From Methylobacterium radiodurans (GTDB taxonomy: Bacteria; Pseudomonadota; Alphaproteobacteria; Rhizobiales; Beijerinckiaceae), in contig NZ_CP029551.1 of assembly GCF_003173735.1 (NCBI RefSeq), positions 375,001 through 439,000 on the forward strand: 64,000 nt of DNA. The letters run 5' to 3'. Below, piece by piece: positions 8,691-17,626 of this stretch. The translations under genes and the position numbers were made by a program. The number at the start of each line of letters is the position of its first letter. Positions within the stretch are counted from its first letter, which is position 1. Under the pieces are notes generated by a model that was not told where the DNA came from, ran no database searches, and was given only the letters and a program-made list of their open reading frames with translations.

Positions 8691-9430
8691 TAGCGGTGCA
8701 GGCCGGCCCCGTGGCGCTTCAGCCAGGCCTCGGCCGCCTCGACGTTCGGGCAGAGCTCGCCGACGAGCCTCCAGAACCGGTCGGAATGGTTCATCTCGCG
8801 CAGATGCGCCATCTCGTGCGCCACGAGGTAGTCGAGCACGAGCGGCGGCGCGAGGATCAGGCGCCAGGAGAAGTTCAGCTCGCCCCGCGCCGTGCACGAG
8901 CCCCAGCGGCTGCGGGTGTCGCGCAGCGTGATCCGGGCCGGCCCCTGGCCGAGCTGCGCGGTGTGGTGCGCGATCGCGGCCTTGAGGTCGCTCAGCGCCT
9001 CCGCCTGGAGGAAGGCGCGCACGCGCCGGGCCACGTGCGCCTCGCCGCAGGAAACCGAGACGACCGGTCCGTCCGGCCCGGCCTCGATGCGGGTGGCGCC
9101 GCTGCGGTCGCCGCGCCGGACGATCGCGTGCATGACGCCGCGCAGCGGGAAGGCGGCCCCCTCCGCGAAGCTCACCCGCTCGGGCAGCCGGGCGAGGCGC
9201 GCCGCGATCCAGCCGCCGTGGCCCGCGGCGAAGCGCTGGGCGGTGGCGAGGCTCGTGCGGGGCGGCAGGGTCATCACCACCTCGCCGGTCGCCGCCGAGA
9301 CGCGCAGCGTCAGCCGCCGGGCGGTGTCGCGGCGGCGCAGGACGATCCGGAAGGTCGCACCTTCGTGATCGATCGCGATGTGGTCGGGGTCGGGCACCGG
9401 CCCGGACCGCCGCAGCAGGGCGAGAAGCAT
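8684..9430 (-). CDS. YgjP-like zinc metallopeptidase (M48/SprT-like)
   Basis: This predicted zinc-dependent peptidase of 248 aa carries the HExxH motif as VAHEMAHLREMNHSDRFW, with a following histidine, preceded by RWGSCTARGELNFSWRL. Both blocks are diagnostic of the YgjP/DUF45 family. The N-terminal half (about residues 15-130) is the beta-rich part typical of the family. There is no signal peptide, so it is probably cytoplasmic. Physiological substrates are not established for the family. The upstream region 9431-9652 separates it from the divergent pilin-like genes. Confidence 0.88.
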   Translation of the reverse strand: MLLALLRRSGPVPDPDHIAIDHEGATFRIVLRRRDTARRLTLRVSAATGEVVMTLPPRTSLATAQRFAAGHGGWIAARLARLPERVSFAEGAAFPLRGVMHAIVRRGDRSGATRIEAGPDGPVVSVSCGEAHVARRVRAFLQAEALSDLKAAIAHHTAQLGQGPARITLRDTRSRWGSCTARGELNFSWRLILAPPLVLDYLVAHEMAHLREMNHSDRFWRLVGELCPNVEAAEAWLKRHGAGLHRYG

Positions 9431-9652
9431 GGCCGTACTGTAATCCGCCTTCGCCCGCTTGGCACGCGGTGCGCCGAAGCCCGGCCGCCGTCCTGTATGG
9501 ATAACGTTCCGGCACGCCTCGGCGCCCCGGCATCCACGATCGAAGAGAGGAGATCTTAAGAGGTCTCAGTAATGACTGAACCGCGCCAAGACTCCCGTCA
9601 GTCCCGGGAGGTTTGGGCGAAAAATCTGCGACCGGCCGGCGGGTAACATCGA

Positions 9653-10282
9653 GTGCATGAGATCCTATTGCTCAGGTTTCGGGCACACGGGCGCGGGCGC
9701 CCGCATTTCGGGAGCATGCTCGCGACCTTCGGGCGCTGCCGGTCCGGGGTCACGGCGATCGAGTTTGCGGTCGCCGGCCCGGTCCTGTTCATCGCGATGC
9801 TGGAGATCCTGCAGGGCGGGGTGTTCCTGTACAGCTCGGCCGCTGTCGAGCGGGCGACCGTCGCGGCGGCCCGGGCCATCCAGGTCGGGAGCCTCGACTC
9901 GACTAAGGCCGGCACGGCCGCGAACTTCCGCGAGAAGGTCCTGTGCCCGGCCCTGATGCCGGGCATGACGTGCGGCAACGTCGTCACCAACCTCCAGACT
10001 GCCAACATGACCGGGGCAGGCTACGGCGCCTTCGTCAAGCCGGACCTGAGCGCGCTCGTCGCCGTCACGATGGACAACAACCAGACGAGCTACTGCCCGA
10101 GCGCGCCGAAGGTCTACCAGTACCTTCAGGTCTTCTACGCGATGCCGCTGTTCAGCCCGCTCTGGCGCAGCACTGTCGGCCAGCGCTGGAGCGTCAACGG
10201 CCAGACCGTCGTGTTCGTGCGCTCAGCCGCGGCGTTCCGCAACGAACCCTACACCGGCAGCAGCTTCACCACGAGTTGCTGA
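9653..10282 (+). CDS. TadE-family minor pilin-like protein
   Basis: The protein has the TadE-type N-terminus: a basic leader, then GVTAIEFAVAGPVLFIAML with the conserved glutamate in the hydrophobic pseudopilin helix, followed by an extracytoplasmic domain with several cysteines. It is 209 aa from GTG 9653; ATG 9716 (MLATFG) is an alternative that fits the family start better, though neither has a strong ribosome binding site. It heads a three-gene operon with the two following genes. TadE proteins are minor pilins of Flp/Tad systems, but no Tad ATPase, CpaC or prepilin peptidase gene is present here. Confidence 0.85.
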   Translation: MHEILLLRFRAHGRGRPHFGSMLATFGRCRSGVTAIEFAVAGPVLFIAMLEILQGGVFLYSSAAVERATVAAARAIQVGSLDSTKAGTAANFREKVLCPALMPGMTCGNVVTNLQTANMTGAGYGAFVKPDLSALVAVTMDNNQTSYCPSAPKVYQYLQVFYAMPLFSPLWRSTVGQRWSVNGQTVVFVRSAAAFRNEPYTGSSFTTSC

Positions 10283-10284
10283 CC

Positions 10285-11007
10285 ATGATCTCCCGCCCTC
10301 TCCTCTCGACACGCCGCACGCGCCCAAAGCGGCCGGGCCTGCGCGCCTGGATCGGCGACAGGCGCGGCGTGGCCGGGCTGGAGATCGCCTTCATCCTGCC
10401 GATCCTGCTCGTGCTGGCGCTCGTGGGCTTCGACCTCGCCCGGTACACGATCTACGTGCGCAAGGCGCATCTGGCCGCCGCCACGATGGCCGACCTGCTG
10501 GCCCGCGTCGATCCCGATCCGAGCCTCAGCAACAATGCCGGCCGGATCACCTGGGCCAACCTCGACTCGGTGTTCCGGACCCAGCTCGTCGTCTTCCCGG
10601 AGCTCATGGAAGAGGCGCAGATCCGCAACGAGTGGGTCTGGAACACCGTGAAGTCATCCTTGTCCGGAATCACCTTCAAGACCCAGGCCGGCTGCCAGAG
10701 CAACTGCACCTATACGCCCTACGTGGCCTGGACCGGGGGCCAGGGCCGCCCCTGCGCCACGCCGCTCACCGGAGCCGCGACGACCGCGCAGCCCAGCCCC
10801 TCGACGCTGCCCGCGGACATCTTCGGCCCGGGCTTCCTCGTGGTGGCCGACCTGCTGTTCGAGTACCGGCCGATGTTCCTGCGCTCGGTGGTCGGCACCG
10901 TGACGATACGGCGCTCCTTCTACGCGATCCCCCGCTACGTCTCCTCCATCGTCTACGACCCGAATGCCGGTGCCGGCAACGCCTGGGTCTGCACCGTTCC
11001 TGCCTGA
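10285..11007 (+). CDS. TadE/TadG-like pseudopilin
   Basis: The 240-aa product has a basic N-terminus followed by a pseudopilin-type helix (GVAGLEIAFILPILLVLALVGFDLARY) in which glutamate is at the usual position after the processing-like glycine. The C-terminal region is predicted to be extracytoplasmic and contains a CQSNC motif and other cysteines. It begins 2 bp after the stop of the preceding gene and ends 7 bp before the next, so the three are translationally coupled. It probably assembles with the neighbouring pseudopilins; the exact role is unknown. Confidence 0.82.
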   Translation: MISRPLLSTRRTRPKRPGLRAWIGDRRGVAGLEIAFILPILLVLALVGFDLARYTIYVRKAHLAAATMADLLARVDPDPSLSNNAGRITWANLDSVFRTQLVVFPELMEEAQIRNEWVWNTVKSSLSGITFKTQAGCQSNCTYTPYVAWTGGQGRPCATPLTGAATTAQPSPSTLPADIFGPGFLVVADLLFEYRPMFLRSVVGTVTIRRSFYAIPRYVSSIVYDPNAGAGNAWVCTVPA

Positions 11008-11014
11008 GGTTCCG

Positions 11015-12421
11015 ATGCTGTCTCCGCGCACCCGCCCGGGCCGCCTCACGCGGGCCCTCGGCCGCCTTCGGGAGCGAATCGCGGCCGCGCCCGCCCGCCG
11101 CCTCGCCGGCGACCGGCACGGCAATGTGATCGTCATCTTCGCGCTCAGCGCGCTGCCGCTGATCGGCAGCGTCGGGGCGGGCGTCGAGTACCTGCGCAAG
11201 GTGAACTACCGCGCCCGCCTCGACGACGCCGCCGACGCGGCGGCCATGGCGGCAATCACCACGGCGCGCGACTACATCTCGTCGAACCCGAGCAACCAGG
11301 CCGACCCGACGGCCGACGCGATCGCCCGGGGCAAGGCGCGCGCGGAGGCGGTGTTCCGGGCCAACGCCGCCTCGACGCTGGGCGCCCTCAGCGTGACGCC
11401 GACCATCACCCTCGCGCGCAACGGGCAGGACCTGACCGCGTCGGCCGGGTATTCGACCACCTTCCCCTCGCCCTTCGGGCGCCTGCTCGGCAACGTCGCC
11501 GCCTCGAGCCTCAACGTGGTCGGAACGTCCACCGCGAACCTGTCGCTGCCGACCTACGTGGATTTCTACCTGCTGCTCGACACGTCCGGCTCGATGGGTC
11601 TGCCGACGAGCGCGGCGCAGCAGGTCTCCTTCGCCAAGCAGAATCCCGACATGGCGGACTCGAAGGGGAACAACTGCGCCTTCGCCTGCCACTTCCCGAG
11701 CTTCAAGGGCTACGACCTGTCGAAGACCTACAATATCGAGCTGCGCATCGCGACGGTCGGCAAGGCGGTCGCGCAGCTGATCGATACCGCCAAGTCCAAG
11801 GCGACGCTCGATAAGCAGTACCGGATCGGTCTCTTCCCGTTCATCAACGACATGGAGACGGCGGCCGACCTGACCCAGTCGCTCGACAACCTCAAGCCCT
11901 ACGCCAACAATCTCGAAGCCTACATGGATGTCGGCGACTCGACCCGGCCGCGCGGCAGCGGCGGCACGCATTTCGAGCGCGTGATGCCGGCCATGAACAG
12001 CAAGATCGCGAGCGTCGGCGACGGCTCCACCTCCGCCAAGGCCAAGCCGTTCGTGTTCCTGGTGACGGACGGCATGGCCAACACGCAGTACTACTATGGC
12101 AAAGCCAACGCCTACGATTGGACGAAATGGACCGGCTCGTACTCCAACCTGATCGACCCCAGCCTCTGCACGCAGATGAAGAATCGCGGCATCACGATCT
12201 CGATCCTCTACATCCCCTATCTGCCGATGGCGCAGCCGTTCAACGACAATGTCGGCTACGAGAACGTCCGGGTGAACAGCCTCATCCCGAACGTGCCGAC
12301 GGCCCTTCAGTCCTGCGCGTCGACGGGCTTCTTTCGCACCGCGAATGACGCCACCCAGATCACCACGGCGCTCAACGCAATGTTCGAGGACGCGATCAAG
12401 GCGGCACGTCTGACCCAGTAG
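11015..12421 (+). CDS. TadG-like protein with von Willebrand factor A domain
   Basis: The 468-aa protein has an N-terminal TadG/TadE-like membrane helix (NVIVIFALSALPLIGSVGAG), a segment of about 150 residues with alanine-rich helices, and a vWA domain starting near residue 185. The metal-ion-dependent adhesion motif is visible as LLLDTSGSMG (DxSxS), and a later acidic motif is VTDGMA. Cysteines NNCAFACHF lie inside the vWA domain. TadG proteins are linked to adhesion and pilus assembly in Tad systems. ATG 11015 follows a GAGG. It converges on phaZ with 13 bp between stops. Confidence 0.87.
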   Translation: MLSPRTRPGRLTRALGRLRERIAAAPARRLAGDRHGNVIVIFALSALPLIGSVGAGVEYLRKVNYRARLDDAADAAAMAAITTARDYISSNPSNQADPTADAIARGKARAEAVFRANAASTLGALSVTPTITLARNGQDLTASAGYSTTFPSPFGRLLGNVAASSLNVVGTSTANLSLPTYVDFYLLLDTSGSMGLPTSAAQQVSFAKQNPDMADSKGNNCAFACHFPSFKGYDLSKTYNIELRIATVGKAVAQLIDTAKSKATLDKQYRIGLFPFINDMETAADLTQSLDNLKPYANNLEAYMDVGDSTRPRGSGGTHFERVMPAMNSKIASVGDGSTSAKAKPFVFLVTDGMANTQYYYGKANAYDWTKWTGSYSNLIDPSLCTQMKNRGITISILYIPYLPMAQPFNDNVGYENVRVNSLIPNVPTALQSCASTGFFRTANDATQITTALNAMFEDAIKAARLTQ

Positions 12422-12434
12422 CGCCGCCAGACCC

Positions 12435-13712
12435 TCACACTACGCGGCGCAGGTGCGGTGTCTGCGTGCCTCGCAGCGCCGCCATCTCGCGGATGAAGGC
12501 GGCGATGCGGGGCGCGATCACGGAGCGGTAGCGCGAGCCGTTGAACACCCCGTAATGGCCGACGCCCGCCTGCAGGTGATAGGCCTTGCGCTCGGGGGCG
12601 AGGTTCGGCGTGAGGTCGAGGGCGGCGAGCGTCTGGCCGACGCCGGAGATGTCGTCCTTCTCCCCCTCGACCGCGAGGATGGCGCAGGTCCGGATCGCCG
12701 CGAGATCGACGACCGCGCCCCGGTGCCGCATCGTGCCCCGCGGCAGGGCGTGCTCCACGAACACGGTCTCGACGGTCTGGAGGTAGAACTCGGCCGTGAG
12801 GTCCATCACCGCCAAGTACTCGTCGTAGAACTCCCGGTGCTTCTCGGCGGAATCGCCGTCGCCCTTCACCAAATGGTCGAACATATCGGCGTGGGCGGTG
12901 ACGTGCCGGTCGAGGTTCATCGCCATGAAGCCGGAGAGCTGCAGGAAGCCCGGATAGACCCGCCGCCAGGCGCCGGGGAAGATCGGCGGCACGTACGCGA
13001 TGGTGTTGCGCTCGAACCAGGACTGGCCCCGCTCCTGCGCGAGGCAGTTCACGGCCGTCGGCGAGCGGCGGGTGTCGATCGGGCCGCCCATCAGCGTCAT
13101 CGAGACCGGCACCGCCGGGTCGCCGCGCCCCTCCATCACGGCGACCGCCGCGATCACCGGAACGGCGGGCTGGCAGACCGCCATCACGTGCAGGTCCGGC
13201 CCGAGGTCGCGGAAGATCGCCTGCAGATAGTCGATGTAGGTGCCGAGGTCGAAGCGGCCTTCCGTGAGCGGCACCATGCGGGCATCCGCCCAGTCGGTGA
13301 TGAAGACCTGATGGTCGGGCAGCATCGCCTCGACGGTGCCGCGCAGGAGCGTCGCGTAGTGGCCCGACATCGGCGCGACCACGAGGAGCTTCGGCTGGGG
13401 CCGGGCCGGCGGGCTCAGGAAGCCCCGGTCGAAGCTGAGCACCCGGCAGAACGGACGCTCCCAGACGACGCGCTCCGTCACCGGAACGGCGACGCCGTCG
13501 ACCTGCGTGCTGTCGAGGCCGAAGCGCGGCTTGCCGTAGCGGCGGGTGACGCGCTCGAACATCTCGCACCCGGCCGCGATCGAGCGGGCATAGGGCGAGT
13601 AGGACGCCGGGTTCGCCGGGTTCTGCACGGCGTAGCGGGTGAGGTCGGCGGCGACCCGGGCCGGCGCCATCAGCGCTCGCGCCCCCTCGTACCAGAAATA
13701 GGCCAGATCCAT
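12435..13712 (-). CDS. phaZ: Intracellular polyhydroxyalkanoate depolymerase
   Basis: This 425-aa enzyme hydrolyses native PHB granules to hydroxybutyrate. The active-site block is VMAVCQPAVP with catalytic Cys180 in place of the serine of a lipase box, as described for Ralstonia-type intracellular depolymerases. The acid is probably D353 or D354 (EGEKDD) and the histidine H386 (GVGHYGVF). The C-terminal PHB_depo_C domain is complete and there is no signal peptide, as expected for a granule-bound enzyme. ATG 13712 has a GGGGGA ribosome binding site. Phasin genes and mcd in the same window fit a PHB-cycling organism. Confidence 0.93.
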   Translation of the reverse strand: MDLAYFWYEGARALMAPARVAADLTRYAVQNPANPASYSPYARSIAAGCEMFERVTRRYGKPRFGLDSTQVDGVAVPVTERVVWERPFCRVLSFDRGFLSPPARPQPKLLVVAPMSGHYATLLRGTVEAMLPDHQVFITDWADARMVPLTEGRFDLGTYIDYLQAIFRDLGPDLHVMAVCQPAVPVIAAVAVMEGRGDPAVPVSMTLMGGPIDTRRSPTAVNCLAQERGQSWFERNTIAYVPPIFPGAWRRVYPGFLQLSGFMAMNLDRHVTAHADMFDHLVKGDGDSAEKHREFYDEYLAVMDLTAEFYLQTVETVFVEHALPRGTMRHRGAVVDLAAIRTCAILAVEGEKDDISGVGQTLAALDLTPNLAPERKAYHLQAGVGHYGVFNGSRYRSVIAPRIAAFIREMAALRGTQTPHLRRVV

Positions 13713-13889
13713 CGGTTCCCCCCGATCGCGACGATGGTCCCAGGCGGAGACTTTAGGACTTGTGCCGGCCTCCCGAAACCCCGGGCGGTCCGGGCCCGTT
13801 CCCCTGCCGGGGGTTGCCCGCCAAGAGGTGGTAGACGGGCCGTCCGACGTTACCTTCAGCCTCATCCCTTCGCGCCGCGACGACTTGAG

Positions 13890-15284
13890 ATGCCCGACAG
13901 CGATCCGTCCCGCCTCCTGCGCGATGCGCGCCACCTGCGCCTGGACACCTTCGTGCGGCTGCGCTGGCTCGCCATCGCGGGCCAGAGCGCGGCGGTGGTG
14001 GGCGCGCAGTTCGGGCTGGGCCTGTCCCTGCCCTTCGGCTGGTGCTTCCTGGCGATCGCCGCCTCGTCCTGGCTGAATCTCGGCCTACGCATCCGCTTCC
14101 CGGCGAGCTACCGACTCAACGACGACGCCGCCGCGCTGCTGCTGGCCTTCGACATCGTCCAGCTCGCGGCGCTGCTCTTCCTCACCGGCGGGCTGCAGAA
14201 CCCGTTCTCGCTCCTGTTCCTGGCCCCCGTGCTGATCTCGGCGACCGCGCTGCCGCCGGAGCGGACGCTGGCGCTGGGGCTCCTCGCGGTCGGGCTCGCC
14301 ACGCTGCTGGCCCTAGTGCACCGGCCGCTGCCCTGGTTCGCTGACGGGCGGATCGAGCTGCCGTTCCTCTACGTCTCGGGGGTCTGGACCGCGATCCTGC
14401 TCGGCACCGCCTTCACGGGCGTCTACGCCTGGCGGGTCTCGGAGGAGACGCGTCAGCTCGCCCAGGCGCTGGCGGCCACCGAGCTGGTGCTCGCCCGCGA
14501 GCAGCATCTCTCGCAGCTCGACGGTCTGGCGGCAGCCGCCGCGCACGAGCTGGGCACGCCGCTCGGCACCATCCTGGTGGTGACGAAGGAACTGGTGCGC
14601 CAGCTCGGACCGGCGGCGACGCCGGCTGTGCGCGAGGATCTCGATCTCCTGCGCGAACAGGTCGACCGCTGCCGCGGCATCCTGGGCAAGCTCACCTCGC
14701 TGGGATCGGACGGCGACGGCGGCGGCTTCCTGGAGACTGTGACGCTGGGCCAGATCGTCGAGGAACTCGCCGCCCCGCAGCGCGCGCTCGGCGTCGTGCT
14801 CGACGTCAGCGGCCGTGGCGAGGGGCCCGAGCCCGCCTGCCGGCGCAATCCCGGCGTGATGTACGGGCTCGCCAACATCCTCGACAACGCGATCGACTTC
14901 TCGGAGGCGCGCGTGACGCTGGAGGCGCGCTGGACGCTCGACCGGGTCTCGCTGGAGATCCGCGACGACGGGCCGGGCTTCCCCTCCGAGGTGCTGCTGC
15001 GGGCGGGCGAGCCCTACATCACCACCCGCAGCCCGGAGCGGCGCGACGACGACGACGCCTGGAACCGCGGCGGGCTCGGCCTCGGCCTGTTCATCGCCAA
15101 GACACTGATCGAGCGCTCGGGCGCGCAGATCACCCTGTCGAACGCCGCCGGGCCCGGCAACCACGGCGCGGTGGTGCGGATCTCCTGGGCGCGCCACATC
15201 TTCGAGCGCGGCGCCGCGCCCCGGCACTCGCCCGAACTTCCGCGCCCCGCACCCCTCCCGACCGGTGACGCCGCACCTATATAA
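13890..15284 (+). CDS. regB: Redox-sensing histidine kinase RegB/PrrB/ActS
   Basis: This 464-aa membrane kinase has six hydrophobic segments in the first 185 residues. The ubiquinone-binding loop GGLQNPF (100-106) is the hallmark of RegB. The phosphoacceptor H219 lies in AAAAHELGTPLG, and Cys261 (QVDRCRGIL) matches the redox-active cysteine of RegB. The N and G boxes (NILDNAID, GLGLGLFIAKTL) complete the ATPase domain. The cognate regulator follows 38 bp downstream. RegB senses quinone redox state and controls energy-related genes; the rhizobial name is ActS. Confidence 0.95.
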   Translation: MPDSDPSRLLRDARHLRLDTFVRLRWLAIAGQSAAVVGAQFGLGLSLPFGWCFLAIAASSWLNLGLRIRFPASYRLNDDAAALLLAFDIVQLAALLFLTGGLQNPFSLLFLAPVLISATALPPERTLALGLLAVGLATLLALVHRPLPWFADGRIELPFLYVSGVWTAILLGTAFTGVYAWRVSEETRQLAQALAATELVLAREQHLSQLDGLAAAAAHELGTPLGTILVVTKELVRQLGPAATPAVREDLDLLREQVDRCRGILGKLTSLGSDGDGGGFLETVTLGQIVEELAAPQRALGVVLDVSGRGEGPEPACRRNPGVMYGLANILDNAIDFSEARVTLEARWTLDRVSLEIRDDGPGFPSEVLLRAGEPYITTRSPERRDDDDAWNRGGLGLGLFIAKTLIERSGAQITLSNAAGPGNHGAVVRISWARHIFERGAAPRHSPELPRPAPLPTGDAAPI

Positions 15285-15322
15285 AGCTCTAACAGAACAG
15301 CGAATTCGAAAGGACGCGTCCC

Positions 15323-15907
15323 ATGCTGACGCAGAGCGGAACCGCTACGCCAGGATCCGAGACCGATCCACTGGCCGCCTTCACCGACCGTAGCCTCCTG
15401 ATCGTGGACGACGACAAGCCCTTCTCGACGCGCCTCGCCCGCGCGATGGAGAGCCGGGGCTACGAGGTGCAGGTGGCCGAGAGCGTGGCCGAGGGCGTCT
15501 CGGCCGTGGAGAGCCGCGCGCCGGCCTTCGCGGTGATCGACATGCGCCTCGGCGACGGCAACGGGCTCGACGTGATCGCCCGCTTGAAGGAGCAGCGCCC
15601 GGAGGCCCGCGGCGTGATCCTCACCGGCTACGGCAACATCGCGACCGCGGTGAACGCCGTGAAGCTCGGCGCCTTCGACTACCTCGCAAAACCGGCGGAC
15701 GCGGACGAGATCCACGGCACGCTGATGGCCCAGCCCGGCGAGCGCGCCGACCCGCCGGAGAACCCGATGTCCGCCGACCGGGTGCGCTGGGAGCATATCC
15801 AGCGCGTCTACGAGCTCTGCGGGCGCAATGTGAGCGAGACGGCGCGGCGCCTCAACATGCACCGCCGCACGCTCCAGCGGATCCTGGCCAAGCGCGCGCC
15901 GCGCTGA
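15323..15907 (+). CDS. regA: Redox response regulator RegA/PrrA/ActR
   Basis: This 194-aa response regulator has a receiver domain with acidic residues VDDD (28-31), phosphoacceptor D73 (VIDMRLGDGNG) and K123 (YLAKP). The linker PPENPMSADRVRWEHIQR and the Fis-type helix-turn-helix ETARRLNMHRRTLQRILAKR are almost invariant in RegA/ActR proteins. An AAGGA ribosome binding site precedes ATG 15323. The first 20 residues extend beyond the usual RegA start. It is paired with regB and probably co-transcribed. No senC lies between or beside them. Confidence 0.95.
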   Translation: MLTQSGTATPGSETDPLAAFTDRSLLIVDDDKPFSTRLARAMESRGYEVQVAESVAEGVSAVESRAPAFAVIDMRLGDGNGLDVIARLKEQRPEARGVILTGYGNIATAVNAVKLGAFDYLAKPADADEIHGTLMAQPGERADPPENPMSADRVRWEHIQRVYELCGRNVSETARRLNMHRRTLQRILAKRAPR

Positions 15908-15941
15908 CGCCAGGCGGAACAGGGCCGCGCGACGGCCTACC

Positions 15942-15981
15942 GGACAGGCCCGGCACCGGTTCCTCGGTGCCGGGCCTGTCC
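15942..15981 (+). terminator. Strong hairpin downstream of regA
   Basis: GGACAGGCCCGGCACC (15942-15957) pairs perfectly with GGTGCCGGGCCTGTCC (15966-15981) around an 8-nt loop. It lies 35 bp after the regA stop. There is no T-tract, so it may act with Rho or as a 3' stabilising structure. Confidence 0.65.
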
Positions 15982-16082
15982 GCGTGAGCGGGAGGCGGTT
16001 GCGCAGCCTCCTCGAAACACGCTACCTGCCGCGGCACGAAGCCGGTTGTCTGGAACCGGAGACCGCCAGAAGGGCCTGCCCC

Positions 16083-16310
16083 GTGAACACCCGCAACCTG
16101 ATCACGATCGTCAGCATGATGGTGCTGGTCGGGACGGAGGTCTTCGCCGTGGCCATTGCGGCGGGCTGGGCGCTGGCTGGCCTGCTCGACCTCGGCGACC
16201 GCGTCGGGCACGTGCTGATGGGCCTGTTCAGCCTCGTGGCGGTCTGGGTGATGGTGCAGCTCTGGCGCCGGGCCACGAGCATCGAGCCCCTGCGCGGGCC
16301 GGCCCGGTGA
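16083..16310 (+). CDS. Small membrane protein, two transmembrane helices
   Basis: The 75-aa product has two hydrophobic helices (about residues 7-32 and 40-58) separated by a short LLDLGDRVGH turn, and a basic C-terminus. No family is recognised. GTG 16083 is chosen because it follows GAAGGG at a good distance and places the first helix near the N-terminus; the open frame extends upstream without a supported start. It stands alone between the regA hairpin and purS, in the same direction. Confidence 0.6.
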   Translation: MNTRNLITIVSMMVLVGTEVFAVAIAAGWALAGLLDLGDRVGHVLMGLFSLVAVWVMVQLWRRATSIEPLRGPAR

Positions 16311-16489
16311 GGTTTCCGGCCGGGAAACCTATCGCTAAACCTGTCGCTTCCGGGTATCGAAGTCTGGTATTCCGGGCATGCTTGGCCGAGCGATCGACAG
16401 CCCCGTACCGGTTCGGTTAAAACGTCGCAGCCATAGCCACGACGACGCTGAGCCGCCGTTCGACACAGCCCGCGGATGAGCACCCCATC

Positions 16490-16729
16490 ATGAAAGCCCG
16501 CATCATCGTCACCCTGAAGACAGGCGTGCTGGATCCTCAGGGTAAGGCGATCGAATCCGCTCTGAAATCTTTCGGCATCGATTCGGTCGAGGGCGTCCGC
16601 CAGGGCAAGGTTTTCGACCTCGAGGTGAACGCCTCCGATCGCGCGAGCGCGGAGGCCGCTCTCAAGACGGCCTGCGAGAAGCTGCTCGCCAACACGGTCG
16701 TCGAGAACTACGCCATCGAGATCGCCTGA
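16490..16729 (+). CDS. purS: Phosphoribosylformylglycinamidine synthase subunit PurS
   Basis: This small subunit of FGAM synthase bridges PurL and PurQ for ammonia transfer. The 79-aa length and the motifs VTLKTGVLDPQGKAIESAL and VRQGKVFDLEV are typical. Its stop codon overlaps the purQ start (TGATG), so the two are translationally coupled. purL is not in the window. The upstream 16311-16489 gap probably carries the promoter, but I cannot pick one out. Confidence 0.95.
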   Translation: MKARIIVTLKTGVLDPQGKAIESALKSFGIDSVEGVRQGKVFDLEVNASDRASAEAALKTACEKLLANTVVENYAIEIA

Positions 16730-17409
16730 TGCGCGCGGCGATCGTCACGTTCCCGGGCTCCAACCGCGACGGCGACGTCGCGCGGGCGCTGCGCCTCGCG
16801 GGGGCCGAGGTCGAGCATGTCTGGCACGCCGACACGGCGCTGCCCGCGGGCACCGACCTCGCGGTGCTGCCCGGCGGCTTCTCGTACGGCGACTACCTGC
16901 GCTGCGGCGCCATTGCGGGCCGCGCGCCGGCCATGGACGCGGTGCGGGCGCTCGCGGCCCGCGGCGGCCTCGTGCTCGGCATCTGCAACGGCTTCCAGAT
17001 CCTGTGCGAATCGGGCCTCCTGCCCGGCGTGCTGATGCGCAACGTCGACCGCCGCTTCATCTGCCACCGGCAGACCCTGCGGGTCGAGCGGGCGGATACC
17101 CGCTTCACCAGCGCCTACGAGGCCGGTCAGGTCATCGATGTCTGCGTGGCGCACGGCGAGGGCAACTACTTCGCCGATCCCGAGACGCTCGCCCGCCTGG
17201 AGGGCGACGGCCGGGTCGCCTTCCGCTACTGCGACGCGACCGGCGCGCTGACCGTGGACGCCAACCGCAACGGCTCGATCAACTCCATCGCCGGCATCTA
17301 CTCGGAGCAGCGCAACGTGCTCGGCCTGATGCCCCACCCGGAGAACTTCGTGGAGGGGCTCGTGGGCGGCACCGACGGGCGCGGGTTGTTCCAGAGCCTC
17401 GCGGCCTGA
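16729..17409 (+). CDS. purQ: Phosphoribosylformylglycinamidine synthase, glutaminase subunit PurQ
   Basis: This class I glutamine amidotransferase supplies ammonia to PurL in the fourth step of purine synthesis. The nucleophile Cys86 lies in GICNGFQIL, and the catalytic pair H203/E205 in MPHPEN. The N-terminus AAIVTFPGSNRDGD and the oxyanion-forming LPGGFSYGDYLR are family signatures. Length is 226 aa. It starts one base into the purS stop and is followed by a rho-independent terminator at 17535. Confidence 0.97.
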   Translation: MRAAIVTFPGSNRDGDVARALRLAGAEVEHVWHADTALPAGTDLAVLPGGFSYGDYLRCGAIAGRAPAMDAVRALAARGGLVLGICNGFQILCESGLLPGVLMRNVDRRFICHRQTLRVERADTRFTSAYEAGQVIDVCVAHGEGNYFADPETLARLEGDGRVAFRYCDATGALTVDANRNGSINSIAGIYSEQRNVLGLMPHPENFVEGLVGGTDGRGLFQSLAA

Positions 17410-17534
17410 CTTTTCGCGCGTATCCTTAACCGTGCATTAGGGTTTCGGAGTCATCACTGGGGCGATCCAGACGGTCTGGATGTCGAGTGGATTTTCCGTC
17501 CACTCTGTTTGATGCCTCCCTGACGACTCATCCA

Positions 17535-17562
17535 AGCCGCCTCTCACGGGGCGGCTTTTTTC
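17535..17562 (+). terminator. Rho-independent terminator of purSQ
   Basis: AGCCGCC (17535-17541) and GGCGGCT (17550-17556) form a stem with an 8-nt loop, followed on the plus strand by a run of seven T. It lies about 125 bp after the purQ stop. The region between terminators (17563-17626) holds an imperfect CTC/GAG-rich inverted repeat and no gene. Confidence 0.85.
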
Positions 17563-17626
17563 TTGAGGCCTCCCTCCACGCAGCCTGCCCACTCCTCTCT
17601 GCGGGTGGGGAGAGCGACGCGCCCAC

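Noticed and set aside
12453..15284. A 943-codon plus-strand frame ending in RegB
   Set aside because: Its first half is the complement of phaZ; the RegB protein starts at ATG 13890.
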